The notes under the pieces were generated by a model. That model worked only from the letters and a program-made list of their open reading frames with translations. It did not search any database and was not told the origin of the DNA. Both the position numbers and the translations under genes were made by a program. A stretch of 64,000 bases of DNA, taken from positions 62,001 through 126,000 of the forward strand of contig PTFA01000485.1 in NCBI GenBank assembly GCA_003342895.1, in the 5' to 3' direction. The stretch comes from Casuarius casuarius. Lineage: Eukaryota > Chordata > Aves > Casuariiformes > Casuariidae. Shown piece after piece: positions 11,840 through 23,497 of the stretch. Position 1 is the first letter of the stretch, and every line of letters begins with the position of its first letter.

Positions 11840-13803
11840 GTACGTTGCAAAATGAAGCACCAGTATGTTGCATGTTTCTCCTTTGATTCAGACAAAGTGA
11901 ATTAAAGTACTGAAAAGTACTTCAGAAACAAGAGCTTGATTTTCTCTCTTCGTTTCTTGAGCGTTACTATACAGGCAGATTTCTTATGCATGTCCTTCCT
12001 GGCCTATCTGCAGCACTGTAAGGTTGCAGTCATCAGAAATTCCCTCTAGTTCAGAGAACTGGGGGAGGCAGGGCATCCTGAGCTGTCTCCAACACCATAT
12101 TCTTCATTTGCTGTGATGTCCCTTTGAGCAATATTCGGTATGGTGCATTTTTTTTTTTTTCTGTTTTAGATTGTGATATCCTCTGTAAAACTGTTACTTA
12201 TATCTAAGCCGTATAAAAACCAAGTGAGTGGCAACCCAGAGAAGGCCTGTGTTTGCTGAGTCTGACTGCTTCCTACCTCCCTCAGTGTTATGTTATGTTA
12301 TGTTATTTATCACACAGCATATTTTCATTGTACATACCATATGTTTCAAAACCCTAACAAGCTGATATAAGAGGTACAATGGATATTTTATGTTCATTAG
12401 ATTTCAGTTCTATTAATTTTCTGCAAATAACAGAACTCATATCTTTACAATTGAGACTGTTAAAATGTGGCACATAAGACTTCTAGAATGTGAAGTCTTG
12501 AACTGCAGCAATATTTTAAAATTAGGTCTGGATAAAATTTTCTTTTCATTTTAAAAAATCATTCATGGTATGGTCTGTTTTTTATTTTACTTTGTTCTAT
12601 TTCCTTTACTGAATCATCAACGAATCAACTCACTTTTTTTTTTTTTTTGGTCTAGTACATTTTATTTCTTATAGTCTCAAAATATTTAGAGTAAAAAAAA
12701 AGTTTTGTGAACTAACTTAATTCATTTTTCCAGATTAAAATAAAACTGTTCAATTCCAAGAGAAAGCACCTCCATTTGTAAATGAATTCACAGAATGGAT
12801 GTATGAATATAAAAGATGTTATGTCTTTCTTTTCAGTGAACATCTCTTGTATCTCTGAAAAATCAACCAATTATACAAACAATGAGAAAGTAAANATATA
12901 AGCACAGTTTATTTTTGAGGCTGCAAGGCATTGAAAATAAGGTTACATGCCTCTATTTTATCCTCCTCTGCCTTTTTAAAGAGGGAGATGTCCATCCTGA
13001 AATTGAAGCAATTTAAGTATCTATACTTCTGGTTTTCTGACTTTCCAAATCATTAGTTGTACCAGGCTCTGAAATTTCAAATTAAATTTCAGTTAAAACA
13101 GGGGCTTAAGATAGAGAGAACTTCTTTTCATTTTTTCCTCTGCACTCAAAGGCTCTGGTCTTTACTAACCTTTGACTCAAACAACAACAGTTCAAGTTAT
13201 TCATTATACAGATCTGTGAAACATTTCCATAAACAGATATTAATACTCCTTCTCTTTGACCTGCAGTAATTATTTTCTATTAATAGACCTTTCAAATGAG
13301 AAATTGGCTCTAATGACAAAGGCAGTTAGACCCTTTCACTCTTACTCATGCAAGCAGTCTTTTATATCTACTTTTACAAAAATGGTGCCACAATTGAAAC
13401 AAAACATTTGCTATAGATGTGAATATTATCAAATATGTTACACCCACAACTGATTTCTTGACTCATTAAAGTTCCCAAGAAGAACCACTTTTAAAAATTG
13501 CATAGGGTAACAGCCCCCAGCAGGCAAGCAAGCAAGCAGATAAAAGCAGTCCTTGAGGATGATGAACCGTACACTTAAAAATATTTCTCTTTAAATATTT
13601 TCAGAGTTTTTCTCTGTTCCCCCCATTTGTTTTATTCTTCTCATTTTTTAGATAACTAGAATAAAGGAAGTCCAAGGAAGTTAGTTCCTAAGTTGTATTT
13701 TAACTTAATAATGTATTCTGTCCTTTTGCCTTAACCTAATAGCCAGAACATTTCCAGTGCTTGTTTGCTTTTATACAATTATCATTTTTTTATTCCATTA
13801 CAG
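11840..13803 (+). other. CNTN5: CNTN5 intron within Ig4
   Basis: A 1.96 kb intron with a GTACGT donor and an acceptor TTTTTTATTCCATTACAG. It holds a short (TTATG)n repeat at about 12287-12307 and T runs near 12150 and 12635. I see no repeats of recognisable family and no coding sequence; the open frames near 13.06-13.45 kb are AT-rich and unsupported. Confidence 0.85.
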
Positions 13804-13933
13804 AGCAGAATTGAGATGGTTAATGGTGTACTGATGATCCACGGTGTGAATCTCTCAGATGCTGGAATGTATCAGTGCTTAGCAGAAAATAAGTATGGCA
13901 CCATATATGCCAGTGCTGAACTGAAGATTTTAG
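13804..13933 (+). CDS. CNTN5: Contactin-5 exon, second half of Ig domain 4
   Basis: A 130-base exon between a TTACAG acceptor and a GTGAGT donor. It enters in phase 0 and leaves in phase 1. It encodes [19 protein letters not shown], then [20 protein letters not shown] and LKIL. This is the E, F and G strands of the Ig fold with the DAGMYQC motif, and it completes the domain begun at 11703. NLS is a second likely N-glycosylation sequon. The intron-split Ig layout matches the neighbouring exons. The open frame continues about 190 bases past the donor by chance. Confidence 0.93.
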
Positions 13934-16132
13934 GTGAGTATCATCAGAAAAGAACAGAATGTTCCTTTTTTCCCTTTGATAATTACACTTGTTCTTGGCC
14001 TGTTATGATAAAGAAACACCTTTTCCACTCCAAACTTAGCAAGCAGACAGAAGTGGGCTTCTTTTTCCTTTTGTTAATTATGTGTGGATGGGTCCTTTAT
14101 AGCCTAGGTGAATGCAAGTCCTTCTGTTAACTGAATGTTTTATTTTATAAATTACTGACTCAGTTACGTTTTGTAACTATTTCTAATATAAGGCTATGTC
14201 AATTCAGATGCATATAAAAATAGTTTTTACTCCCTCAAAAACAAGTGTAAGAAAAGAAACTTAGAGAAAGCTAATAAATTTTAGTCTCCATTATAATTAA
14301 ATTATTATTTCTACCAAGGCCAATATTCAAAGGTGATTAGGCATGATCTTAGCTCTACAGATTTAAAATATTCCTACTAAGTCACCGGAACTTATAGAAT
14401 ACTTGAAATTGCATACAGAGGCCAGCATCATGCCACAGTGAAGTCAATACATGACATAACGTGTCTTGGAAAATGTTGGAAAATTTTNATTATTTAGTAT
14501 TATTTATAATAGTTATATAGTTTACTATTATTATTAATGAAGAAAAAAATGAAGCCTGGGTAACGTTGTCTTTCTGACACTCTCTAGTATTGATATAGGG
14601 TTAAAAAGGTTGTAAAACACAATAGGGCAACAGTGATAGAGGGACTTCTGTGAGACTAGGAGACAGACTTGTGAGAGTCTCCTGTTTAATTCACCCCAGC
14701 GACCTGCTGGAACATGAGTTTCTATCAAAGTANGTCTCAGCCCGTATCGGAGGTCACGGGTCTCCGCACTGCTCGGACCTTGAAAATTTCCAAAGCTGCA
14801 CCCGGGAATCACACTTCCAAACCCCCAGTCAAATAAATAATAAAGCTGAAGTTCCTGAAATAATCCAGTCCATCTGAGCTAAGATTTGGTTCTCCTGAAG
14901 AGTTACCTGATCTATTATATTTCCACTGTTTCCTAGCTAGTCAACATTAGATTTTTGCTGTTAACTCTTCCAAATATTACTATGTAGCCACAAATTACAC
15001 CCACAGTCAGTGGCTGCTTCGTTTTCTTCACTTTTCTTTGTCAGATGAGATTCAGTCAGCAAATACATACCTGTTGGTTGCAATGTTCTCTTGTTCTGCT
15101 TTTTCTTTGCCTAGCTTATCAGGGAGTCGCACAGTCTTTTCAGTGTTTTGTAACATTGGAGATGGACCATGGCTATTATACATTGCTTCAGTAACATCAG
15201 GCTTTCATTTTGTGACTTGTAAAATTGTACCCCTGTTAAATTTTAACTGTAATGTGATATTAAAGAAGCAGTTGCGTTTAATTTTCTAGATTATTAAAGG
15301 GAAACGAACAGAATAAATTGCCCATATAAATATCTCTGGTATGAAAATCACNGAAAATAATGGTAGGAAATTTCTACATATCTGAGACAATGGAGATGTA
15401 AGACATTCCTATATTTATAGCTGAGATAGGGTGGGTTTTTTGGNTTTTTTTGGGGGGGAGGTTTTTCTGCAAGCCTAGTTTAACAAAATCACAAACAAAT
15501 GAGATTACCTGTTAACAGCTGGCCTTTGCTGTGAAATTACAGTAATTAGGGCCATTGTGTGACACCTTTATCTCCTTAGATGATTCCTTGCAATCAATGG
15601 AACTTTTGGAGAAGTAAGAACAAGATATGATTGCATATCTACTATCATGAAATTCACAGTTTTCAACACTGAGGATTTAGGCAAAAAATAAAAAGGCAAA
15701 ACAATAAAATTTCTCTAATGCTAATATTTTTACAGGGATTAGGTCTAGCGAGTGCATTTTGGAGAATATGTGGTATTTAAACCTCTTTTTATTTTGAACT
15801 AGTTAATGCTAACAATCTGCATATGAAACCAAACAATCTTAGAAAAGTTCTAGTTAAGTCAGCTGCAGCATTTAATTTCTAAATCTGTTGGATTTCTCAA
15901 GCAATTTTATGTCAGTATATTGACGTGAATGACATTTCATTAATAGCTTGATTAAATTATAGACCTGACATCTAGTCTTAGCTGCTGATTTCAAACATTT
16001 TGTAAAATTCTACCTGATCTGTAGTATAATAATTTCCAAACGAAGATGAAAAGGGATCGCTGTCTACTAGAATGCATTGGAAAGGAAAGCTGTGACTCTT
16101 CTCTGCAGGGTTAACNTCCTTCTTTTTCACAG
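13934..16132 (+). other. CNTN5: CNTN5 intron between Ig4 and Ig5
   Basis: A 2.2 kb intron with a GTGAGT donor and a CTTCTTTTTCACAG acceptor. It contains an isolated CpG-rich patch at about 14640-14830 that stands out from the AT-rich intron; its open frames on both strands lack splice or family support. I see no other recognisable feature. Confidence 0.85.
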
Positions 16133-16283
16133 CTTCAGCTCCCACTTTCCCATTAAATCAAATGAAGAAAACAATAATTATTACCAAGGGCCAAGAAGTC
16201 GTCATTGAGTGCAAACCACAAGCCTCTCCAAAGCCAACTATCACTTGGAAGAAAGGAGACAAAGCACTAAGGGAGAGTAAGAG
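16133..16283 (+). CDS. CNTN5: Contactin-5 exon, first half of Ig domain 5
   Basis: A 151-base exon after TTTTTCACAG. It enters in phase 1 (completing an Ala codon) and leaves in phase 2 if the donor is AAGAG|GTCAGA. It encodes [19 protein letters not shown], then [20 protein letters not shown] and [11 protein letters not shown]. This gives the B-strand cysteine (IEC) and C-strand tryptophan (TWK) of an I-set domain. With this exon the four exons add up to 600 bases, exactly 200 codons with no frame break. The donor is weak. A stronger-looking GAGA|GTAAGA lies 7 bases upstream, ending the exon at 16276. I chose 16283 because the family's Ig5 split follows a Lys-Arg pair, from memory. The next exon is not in the window. 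Confidence 0.9.
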
Positions 16284-16513
16284 GTCAGAAGCCTGTTCGG
16301 TAAACTAAATGTTACTGTGTTTGCCTGTGTGATTCTGTGATGCTAAATGAAAATGCAGCAAGTAACAAGAACACGCATATGTAAGCATGGGTACAGCACA
16401 ATTATTTTGTCACGCTGATTCTTCTGACAGTAGTGACTTTATCTTTTCCACAATATAAAAAATAAAAAGCTCTTAAAATTATGCAGAGATTCGGACAGAT
16501 GAAAAAAAGTAAT

Positions 16514-16539
16514 TGTTTTGTTTTGTTTTGTTTTGTTTT
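16514..16539 (+). repeat. (TTTTG)n pentanucleotide microsatellite
   Basis: About five perfect copies of TTTTG, 230 bases downstream of the last CNTN5 exon. It is simple sequence with no coding value. Confidence 0.85.
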
Positions 16540-19500
16540 CTCTATTTCCTGTTACTCTTTTCAAAAATGCTTCACTTATGCTGTGGAGATACTATACGTT
16601 ATGTATATCACATTATTAAAAGTATGGAGCCTGAGGTATTAGGGATCACATGAAAATATCACACGTGCTTATTTATTTGAAATACTTTTAATAAGGCAGA
16701 TCAGCAGCTTGATCACTGTGCTAGGAACACAGTTCTAAGGATAGCTTTAAAATAATTCAGAGAAGAAAGATAGGATTCCATTATAGGATTTAATTATACA
16801 AAAATACATTTTGCAATTATACAAAATTTCTGTATTCGGCAGCACATCTGTTTAACAGACTGCATTTGATTAAATAAGTTCCNTCTAGCTCTGTACGTTA
16901 AACATAGTTTAAGTACTGCCACTGCAGCTTAAATGCCAACTGTAATTGCACTCTACAAGATAGCATGTCACTACACTAGAACAGTTTTGCCAGTCTTGAC
17001 ATGGTCTTTAAGTATACACAGCAATCTTATCTTCTTTCTGGTAATGTATGTGAATGTACCACTTAAACTGGTTTGTATTAGTCAAAAAGATAAAAGTAAG
17101 GCCTTTTTGTTCATTTGTGCAATACTGATGAAAGCANTACAATGTGTTTGTCCTCTTTAGCTGCAAAAGCCATTTCATTCTGGTGAGTTTTATTTTAATC
17201 TCATGTCATCTGATTTGTTCTGAAAAGGAAAAATGGGTAACCTTTCAGGCCGTATTGGCTTTTGGGAAGGCATTATATAAACCATTTTACTGATAGGTAA
17301 GAATTATATAGTATATGTTGACAAGACATGATAAAATGATATTGCAAAGATGTCAATAAATATCAACTCTTCTGAGACTGTTGTCTCTATGCTACAGCTA
17401 CATGGTAAATTTTTCTGAATTCACTACATGACCTGTTCCTCTCATTGGCTCAGCGCTCACTGTAGCATCTCTGATCACCATCTGTGAACCTCCATTTTAG
17501 TCTAAGACCAGTAAAAACATATTAGCAATTACCTGATAACTGCCCAAACATGGCCCAACTCTGATGTTAAAAATCTCATAAAAACAAGATCTGGATATAC
17601 ATTTTGGTATTTGCAGCTTTTGATACTTGCCTATTTTGACAGAGCCTGGAGGGGACAATGAAGGAACATGGAAAGTAAAAAGACATGGTTGAACTTTTTC
17701 AAATCTTTGAAAGACTTGGTTTGTCTTCAATTTAACTTTAGTCTGCTCTTCAGGGAGGCTCTTGGCTCATGGGCTTTCTGCATAGGCTGCTGATAAAAAA
17801 TCCAGTAAAAATGGTTAGGAACTGTCATGTGATGATTTTACACAGAATGTTAAACCACCAAGAATTAAAAAAAGAACTAATTAAATAATAAGTGAAGGCA
17901 AGGATAGATCCACCCAATATATTTTTTTTTTCTGCTACAGCTTATTCCTCTTCTACAGAGCGGTTGAATCAAGTGCATGTTCTGTTTCACTTCTGCCAAA
18001 TATGCCAGCCTGGCAAAGAAATTTGCCCCATGAAACCACCTCTGTTAGGAAAGTCTCAATACAAGAGAGACCTTCTCCTCCCTGGAAAAGAAAAATTTCC
18101 ACTTGACTAGTACCTGCTAGTGTCCTTTCTCCCTCTTCCAAGAGATTTTGCATCCTTATGTGTCCTTCCACACTACCAAAAGCTTGTTGACAGAAATACC
18201 TCAAGTAACATTTCAGCCTGTAAACTGAGCGAAGGCTGAGCTTGTTCCTCTTGGACTCATCATGGCTGGCCTCAGTTATCGCTGCATTCAGAACCTGAAA
18301 GGCTCTTCCTGGAATTTAATATATTTAGAGTGCAGTTTGAAAGCTTCAGTGTTCCAGATTCATAGAAAAGGCAAAAGCCAATCAGTTCACAAAGTAACTG
18401 TGGAAACAGTTGACATGCACTTCATCTCTTGGACTTTTTTCTCCCATGAACAAATGATCCAACTCAAGGTCTTCATTTTCAGAGTGTATCTGTGATAGGC
18501 NTGCTCTCCCTGGTGAGCAGTTATTATTATGAGTAGTCAGCTCATTCGATTGCAGTTGGAAAGCATATGAATATTATAATAGATTTTTTATTTGGGTGCT
18601 GCATGAATGGCATTTCTATAGCATAGAGCAGAAAAGTATTATCTTACCTTTTATCAGCAAATAACTGTGATCATTCTTTTGTATCACTAAGTTACAATCT
18701 CCTAAATGTTTTTAATTTAATGAAATTACTCCTACGGAAACATACATATTTAACAAAGAGTACAGAGTACTCACAACTCATTCTACCAATCTGACTTTCA
18801 AAAACCAAGATCTGCTGCACAGCTATGTTTCAATGAAATGAAAGATTGTGGCGTTGGGCATCTAGTATGCAGGAGATTAAAACCTCCAAAGAACTAGGCA
18901 TAGTCTATGAAACGTACTGATATTAGGGACATTAAATGATCACAATAATCATGCTAAAGGAACCACATGTAAAACAGATCTGTTTGATTTATCATTATCT
19001 CAGTGAGGCCTTAAAACTCTCAAAAAAACATGCATTCATCAGCATTTTTCTCTAAAAGTTAAGATGAGAAAGAAAGAAANTGCTATTATTATATTTCTAA
19101 TTTTGAAATTGGAGCTTACCTGAGCACAACAACAATGGGAGATCTGTAGATAGAAATACATTCAACCTCCATATTTTCGTTAGTCATCTGACAATAATTA
19201 AGATTGTTAAATATCTTTATTTTCCACATTTCTCTAGACTCTATCATCCCATATTCTGATAGAAGACTCTGTGTTGTTTACGGTAGTCTGTGAAAATGTG
19301 TACTCTGGTTATTGATCTAAAAGTTGANCTTTTTAGTTCATAAGAATTTTATTAAGAACTTCTGAATCTTTTAGCTCATAAGAAGCTTTGGATTTATATA
19401 GAGGTGGATTGAGTGTTTGGATCCAAGCCTGAAAAATAAGTTCAGTCCTTAATTTTGAATAAAATAGTTGGTTGGAACATTGATTTGGGTTCTAAATAGG

Positions 19501-20723
19501 ATGAGCCCTTATGCAAGAGTATGGTCCTCAAGTGTTTTTCAAGATCGACATTCTTGTGGAGTTTCTGAAACATTTCAGTCAGATACTTTCTAAACTGTAA
19601 TTAAAGTCTCATTCATTATTTTAGCATCGGGTTCTAAATGAGACCGAGATGACTGTTCAGATCAGAAAGTGAGTTAGGAGCCCATTTCTAGTTAAAAACA
19701 GAACAAAAAGAAGCTTAGTTTGTAAAGCTACAAAAAAGCAGCAAAAATTATATTTTATCAGACTTTTTATGTAGACAGTAAACTTTATAATACACAATAG
19801 ACTAGACTGGAATCTGCTGTCGGTTACATCGGTATAAATCACGGGTAACACCAGTAGTCAGTGATCAGATTCTGGCCAAATGCTTTTTATGAATTCTTTC
19901 AATTCCTGTGTTCAGGCTTCTTTAAACTTAAGGTGTTCTCTAATGATTTACTACCCTGCAAATTTTAGTAAGCCATTACTTCACGCGCTATAATCTCTGT
20001 TTCATCACTTTCTTAAGGTCACCTACCTTTCTTGTCTAGATTTATTCTTGTAGTAGTGACTATAGCTGATGTTTAAACAGATATGCTTGAGAAGCTGTAG
20101 GTATTAAAAAGCATTAGAAGTCTGTGTTCATCTGTTTTCATTCTCTCCTACATCCAAAATATACTTCTCCTTAAACTTATATTGAATTTTCACTATAGCT
20201 CATTATTTCCATTATATATCCATTAATAAACTAAAATCACTCAAAAGCGTTCTACCTGTGCAAAGAATGCTATTCAGTCTCTATTATTACTGATCCATTC
20301 AGCTCACTAATAAATAAAGAAATGCACAATTAAACCAACAAATAGGTAACAGAGAAAGCAGGATTTTTATAAGGCAGATTCAGTCCTGCTTTATTTTGGT
20401 TTTGTTTCTTTTCCTCTCAAAGCTTCTTAAAAAACAATGTGCACTTTATCAACCTTTTTTTTTTTTTNAAATCTCAATTTTGTTGTGGATTCATATTTTA
20501 CCTAAAAAAAATCTAAATACAATGATGCTTAAACATATATCTATGCTTTTGTAAGATAGTTCTGGGTTTCCTTGACCTCTCCTTTTCCGACACAATCTAA
20601 ACTTTCTCCTTCATGTGTCAGAACAAGCTGTGCAGAAAANATTAACAACCTCTGAAAGTTAGATTCACAATATATTGCCATGAGCAGGACAACAGTGCCA
20701 GTCTCTCTGTGTCCATTGTATAT

Positions 20724-21060
20724 GTCCAGTCAGGTTCTGAGTATCTCCAAGGATGGAGACTCCACAGCCTCTCTAGGTGACCTGTTCCTGTATCATACTA
20801 AAAGTTCTGTATCATACATAAAAAATTCTTTTTTAAAAAATGTAATTTTGTGTATTTCAGTTTGTGCCCTTTGCCTCTTGTCCTGTCACTGGGCACCACT
20901 GAGGAGAGTCTGGCGTTTTTACTCCTCCTTAAGGTATTTATACACNTTGATAAGACCCTCTAGGGCCTTCTCTTCTCTGGGCAGAACAGTCCCAACTCTT
21001 TCAGCCTCTGCTCATACATCAGATGCTCCACCTCCAGCACTAGCCTCGACATCAGCAAGG
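20724..21060 (-). mobile_element. CR1 LINE fragment, 3' region
   Basis: The + strand reads GTCCAGTCAGGTTCTGAG, TATCTCCAAGGATGGAGACT, TTTCAGTTTGTGCCCTTTGC, CTCTTGTCCTGTCACTGGGC, ATTTATACAC and CAGATGCTCC in this order. That is the 3' untranslated part of avian CR1 read on its antisense strand. CR1 is the main non-LTR retrotransposon of birds and reptiles and is usually 5'-truncated. The very 3' tip is missing and an unrelated AT-rich stretch interrupts it near 20800-20850. The open frame here (20680-21129) is a reading of the repeat, not a gene. Confidence 0.85.
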
Positions 21061-23117
21061 GAAGCTCTGACCTGTAAGAAATACGGCCACATACTGAATG
21101 AATATCATTACTTCTTCCATGACACATGAGATTTTATATTCAGACCTGATCCAAACCTGCTTGGCCACCAAAGTTTATAAAGTGGAGCTACCAGTTACCC
21201 GTACAAAATCTGCCCACTGTCTATTTTTAAGNAGCAAAGTTCCTGTCTGGTGCAGAGCTTCTGGTATATTACAGGCAACGCCGGTACCTCCATCTACCAA
21301 TAAAACTGTTTAGTCAGTATCTGAGATAACTTTCGGTTGCTTATAACTTTACCAGACCATACTTTGGTCTCAACTGGGACTGCTCAGGTGTCTGAGTAAG
21401 GGTGGTTTTCTACATATTTTGAAAAACAAGGCTAAGAGAAAGTAAATTGCATTTAGGGAGGGAGGGGGAGGGATGGGAAGAGGGAGTTACAGTTCTTTGA
21501 AAAAGTCTCCTATCAGAAAAAGGACTAGAAATTTGCCAGTATTGCATTGTCTTTGACATTTACCTCCTTAATATCTTCATCCATTTTAGAAAAAAATAAA
21601 TTTGATAATGTTTATCAGCATTTGAAAAACCACTGTAAAGCTCTACTCACTGAACTCTACAATTTAGCACCATGGCTCCCTGAAAACCCTGGCATATGCA
21701 GTCCTAAGTAAAACAGTAGTATTAAATTTGGGCATATAGCTCAGGAAACAGTCACTGAGATGGAAGAATTACAGGAAAAAGGAAGAGAGCTGAAAATAAG
21801 AGCTGGATGGTTCATCTCATAGAGACAGCCAGTACAAAGGTTTTGGCTGGAATGGGAGAAATAGGGCAAGGCTGACAAAGAAACTACAATAAAAAGCCAG
21901 CACAGCAACATCATATTAGAAGTAATCAGGGAGAGCACCTGGGAATGGAAGCTAAGGGTGACAAGAAAGGGAAGAAGAAGAAGAAGTCACATGGTGCAAA
22001 AATCCTTGTTTCTTTTGTGGTGTAGTGAATGAGGAAAAGAAGAGGAAGTTGAATGCTATCCAGTGTAACTGGGTGCTACCTCTGTGACCGAGCCAGAGGT
22101 CCTGTGTAATACTAGTTAATTCACTTAGACTAGCCTTTATTCTGTGCAGCCCCTGGTGACATGTTCTTCATTTACTGTGCACCTTTGCACACTTTGGGCC
22201 TGATTTGCAGCTATATAGAAGTCTGTAGAAGCTGTACTTTGAACAACCAANTACTGGATATTAATAGCAAGTCCTCTGAAAAGCAGTCTGTACATATCCC
22301 AAATGAAAACAGGCAAAATCAATGGATTCTGAAAACGGGGAGACCATTACTGTTTGTGAAGCTGTCAGATGTTATAAACATGGAGAAATATTAATGAGAA
22401 AATTCTGTCTTCATAGTCACATGGATATAAAATTTCAAGCCACACATTGATCTATGAAGATGTAGGAAAACACTAAACAGCAGCCTTTAAGTAAGAACAA
22501 CAATCATTAAGCACTAAATGAAACATAAATCCACTGGAGGGGAAACAGCAGTCAAGCTGTTTGTCATAATACACATGAGGGAGTGAACTCAAGCCACAGT
22601 AATTCTGCCTTTACCTAACTTTGTCTCACTTTGTGTTATTTTAATTATGTTTTTCTGAAAATCCGATAGCTCTAAAAGAAGTCAAAGAAAAGAGAGAGAG
22701 AATAAAGAGATCTAGCATAGTGACACTGAAATCCAAATAATTTTATTGGATTGCTACAGTGTTCCTAGATAGAGACACAGAGAAGGCTGGGACCAGGGTG
22801 TCTTGCCTAAGTTCAGTTTAATACTAAAATCCTTGAACTACAGAAGTAGTTATCCTATATGCCTAGATATTTACTCTGTCATCCTTTGCTAGGCAATTAG
22901 TGGAAACACATAGAGCACTTAAATCTAAAAGTATCATCATTCAAAAAGTTAGTAATGGACAAGCTTTTTATATTCTTCTGGTCTGTCGGACTCATTCATT
23001 TTCAGTTTTGACAGGTTCTTATTAGAGCTTTACTCTTCATTCTACTTTATATTTAAGGATCTGTCAATGTTTCCTATTTTTAATGGCTTTATAGCTCAAC
23101 TGTTAGGAAAAAATTGG

Positions 23118-23402
23118 NNNNNNNNNNNNNNNNNNNNNNNNNNNNNNNNNNNNNNNNNNNNNNNNNNNNNNNNNNNNNNNNNNNNNNNNNNNNNNNNNNN
23201 NNNNNNNNNNNNNNNNNNNNNNNNNNNNNNNNNNNNNNNNNNNNNNNNNNNNNNNNNNNNNNNNNNNNNNNNNNNNNNNNNNNNNNNNNNNNNNNNNNNN
23301 NNNNNNNNNNNNNNNNNNNNNNNNNNNNNNNNNNNNNNNNNNNNNNNNNNNNNNNNNNNNNNNNNNNNNNNNNNNNNNNNNNNNNNNNNNNNNNNNNNNN
23401 NN
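23118..23402. other. Assembly gap (285 Ns)
   Basis: An unbroken run of N between unique sequence ending TAGGAAAAAATTGG and an (AAAGG)n tract. The sequence and true length of the gap are unknown. Because the right edge is a pure tandem repeat, the gap most likely reflects failure to assemble the repeat. Open frames that cross it are meaningless. Confidence 0.98.
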
Positions 23403-23497
23403 AAAGGAAAGGAAAGGAAAGGAAAGGAAAGGAAAGGAAAGGAAAGGAAAGGAAAGGAAAGGAAAGGAAAGGAAAGGAAAGGAAAGGAAAGGAAAGG
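23403..23497 (+). repeat. (AAAGG)n pentanucleotide tandem repeat
   Basis: Nineteen perfect AAAGG units in a row (TTTCC class on the other strand), directly abutting the gap and ending at GGGTTTCAGAGC. All units are identical, which suggests a young or still variable array, and its left end is lost in the gap. The Lys-Gly-Lys-Glu-Arg open frame it creates is an artefact. Confidence 0.95.
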
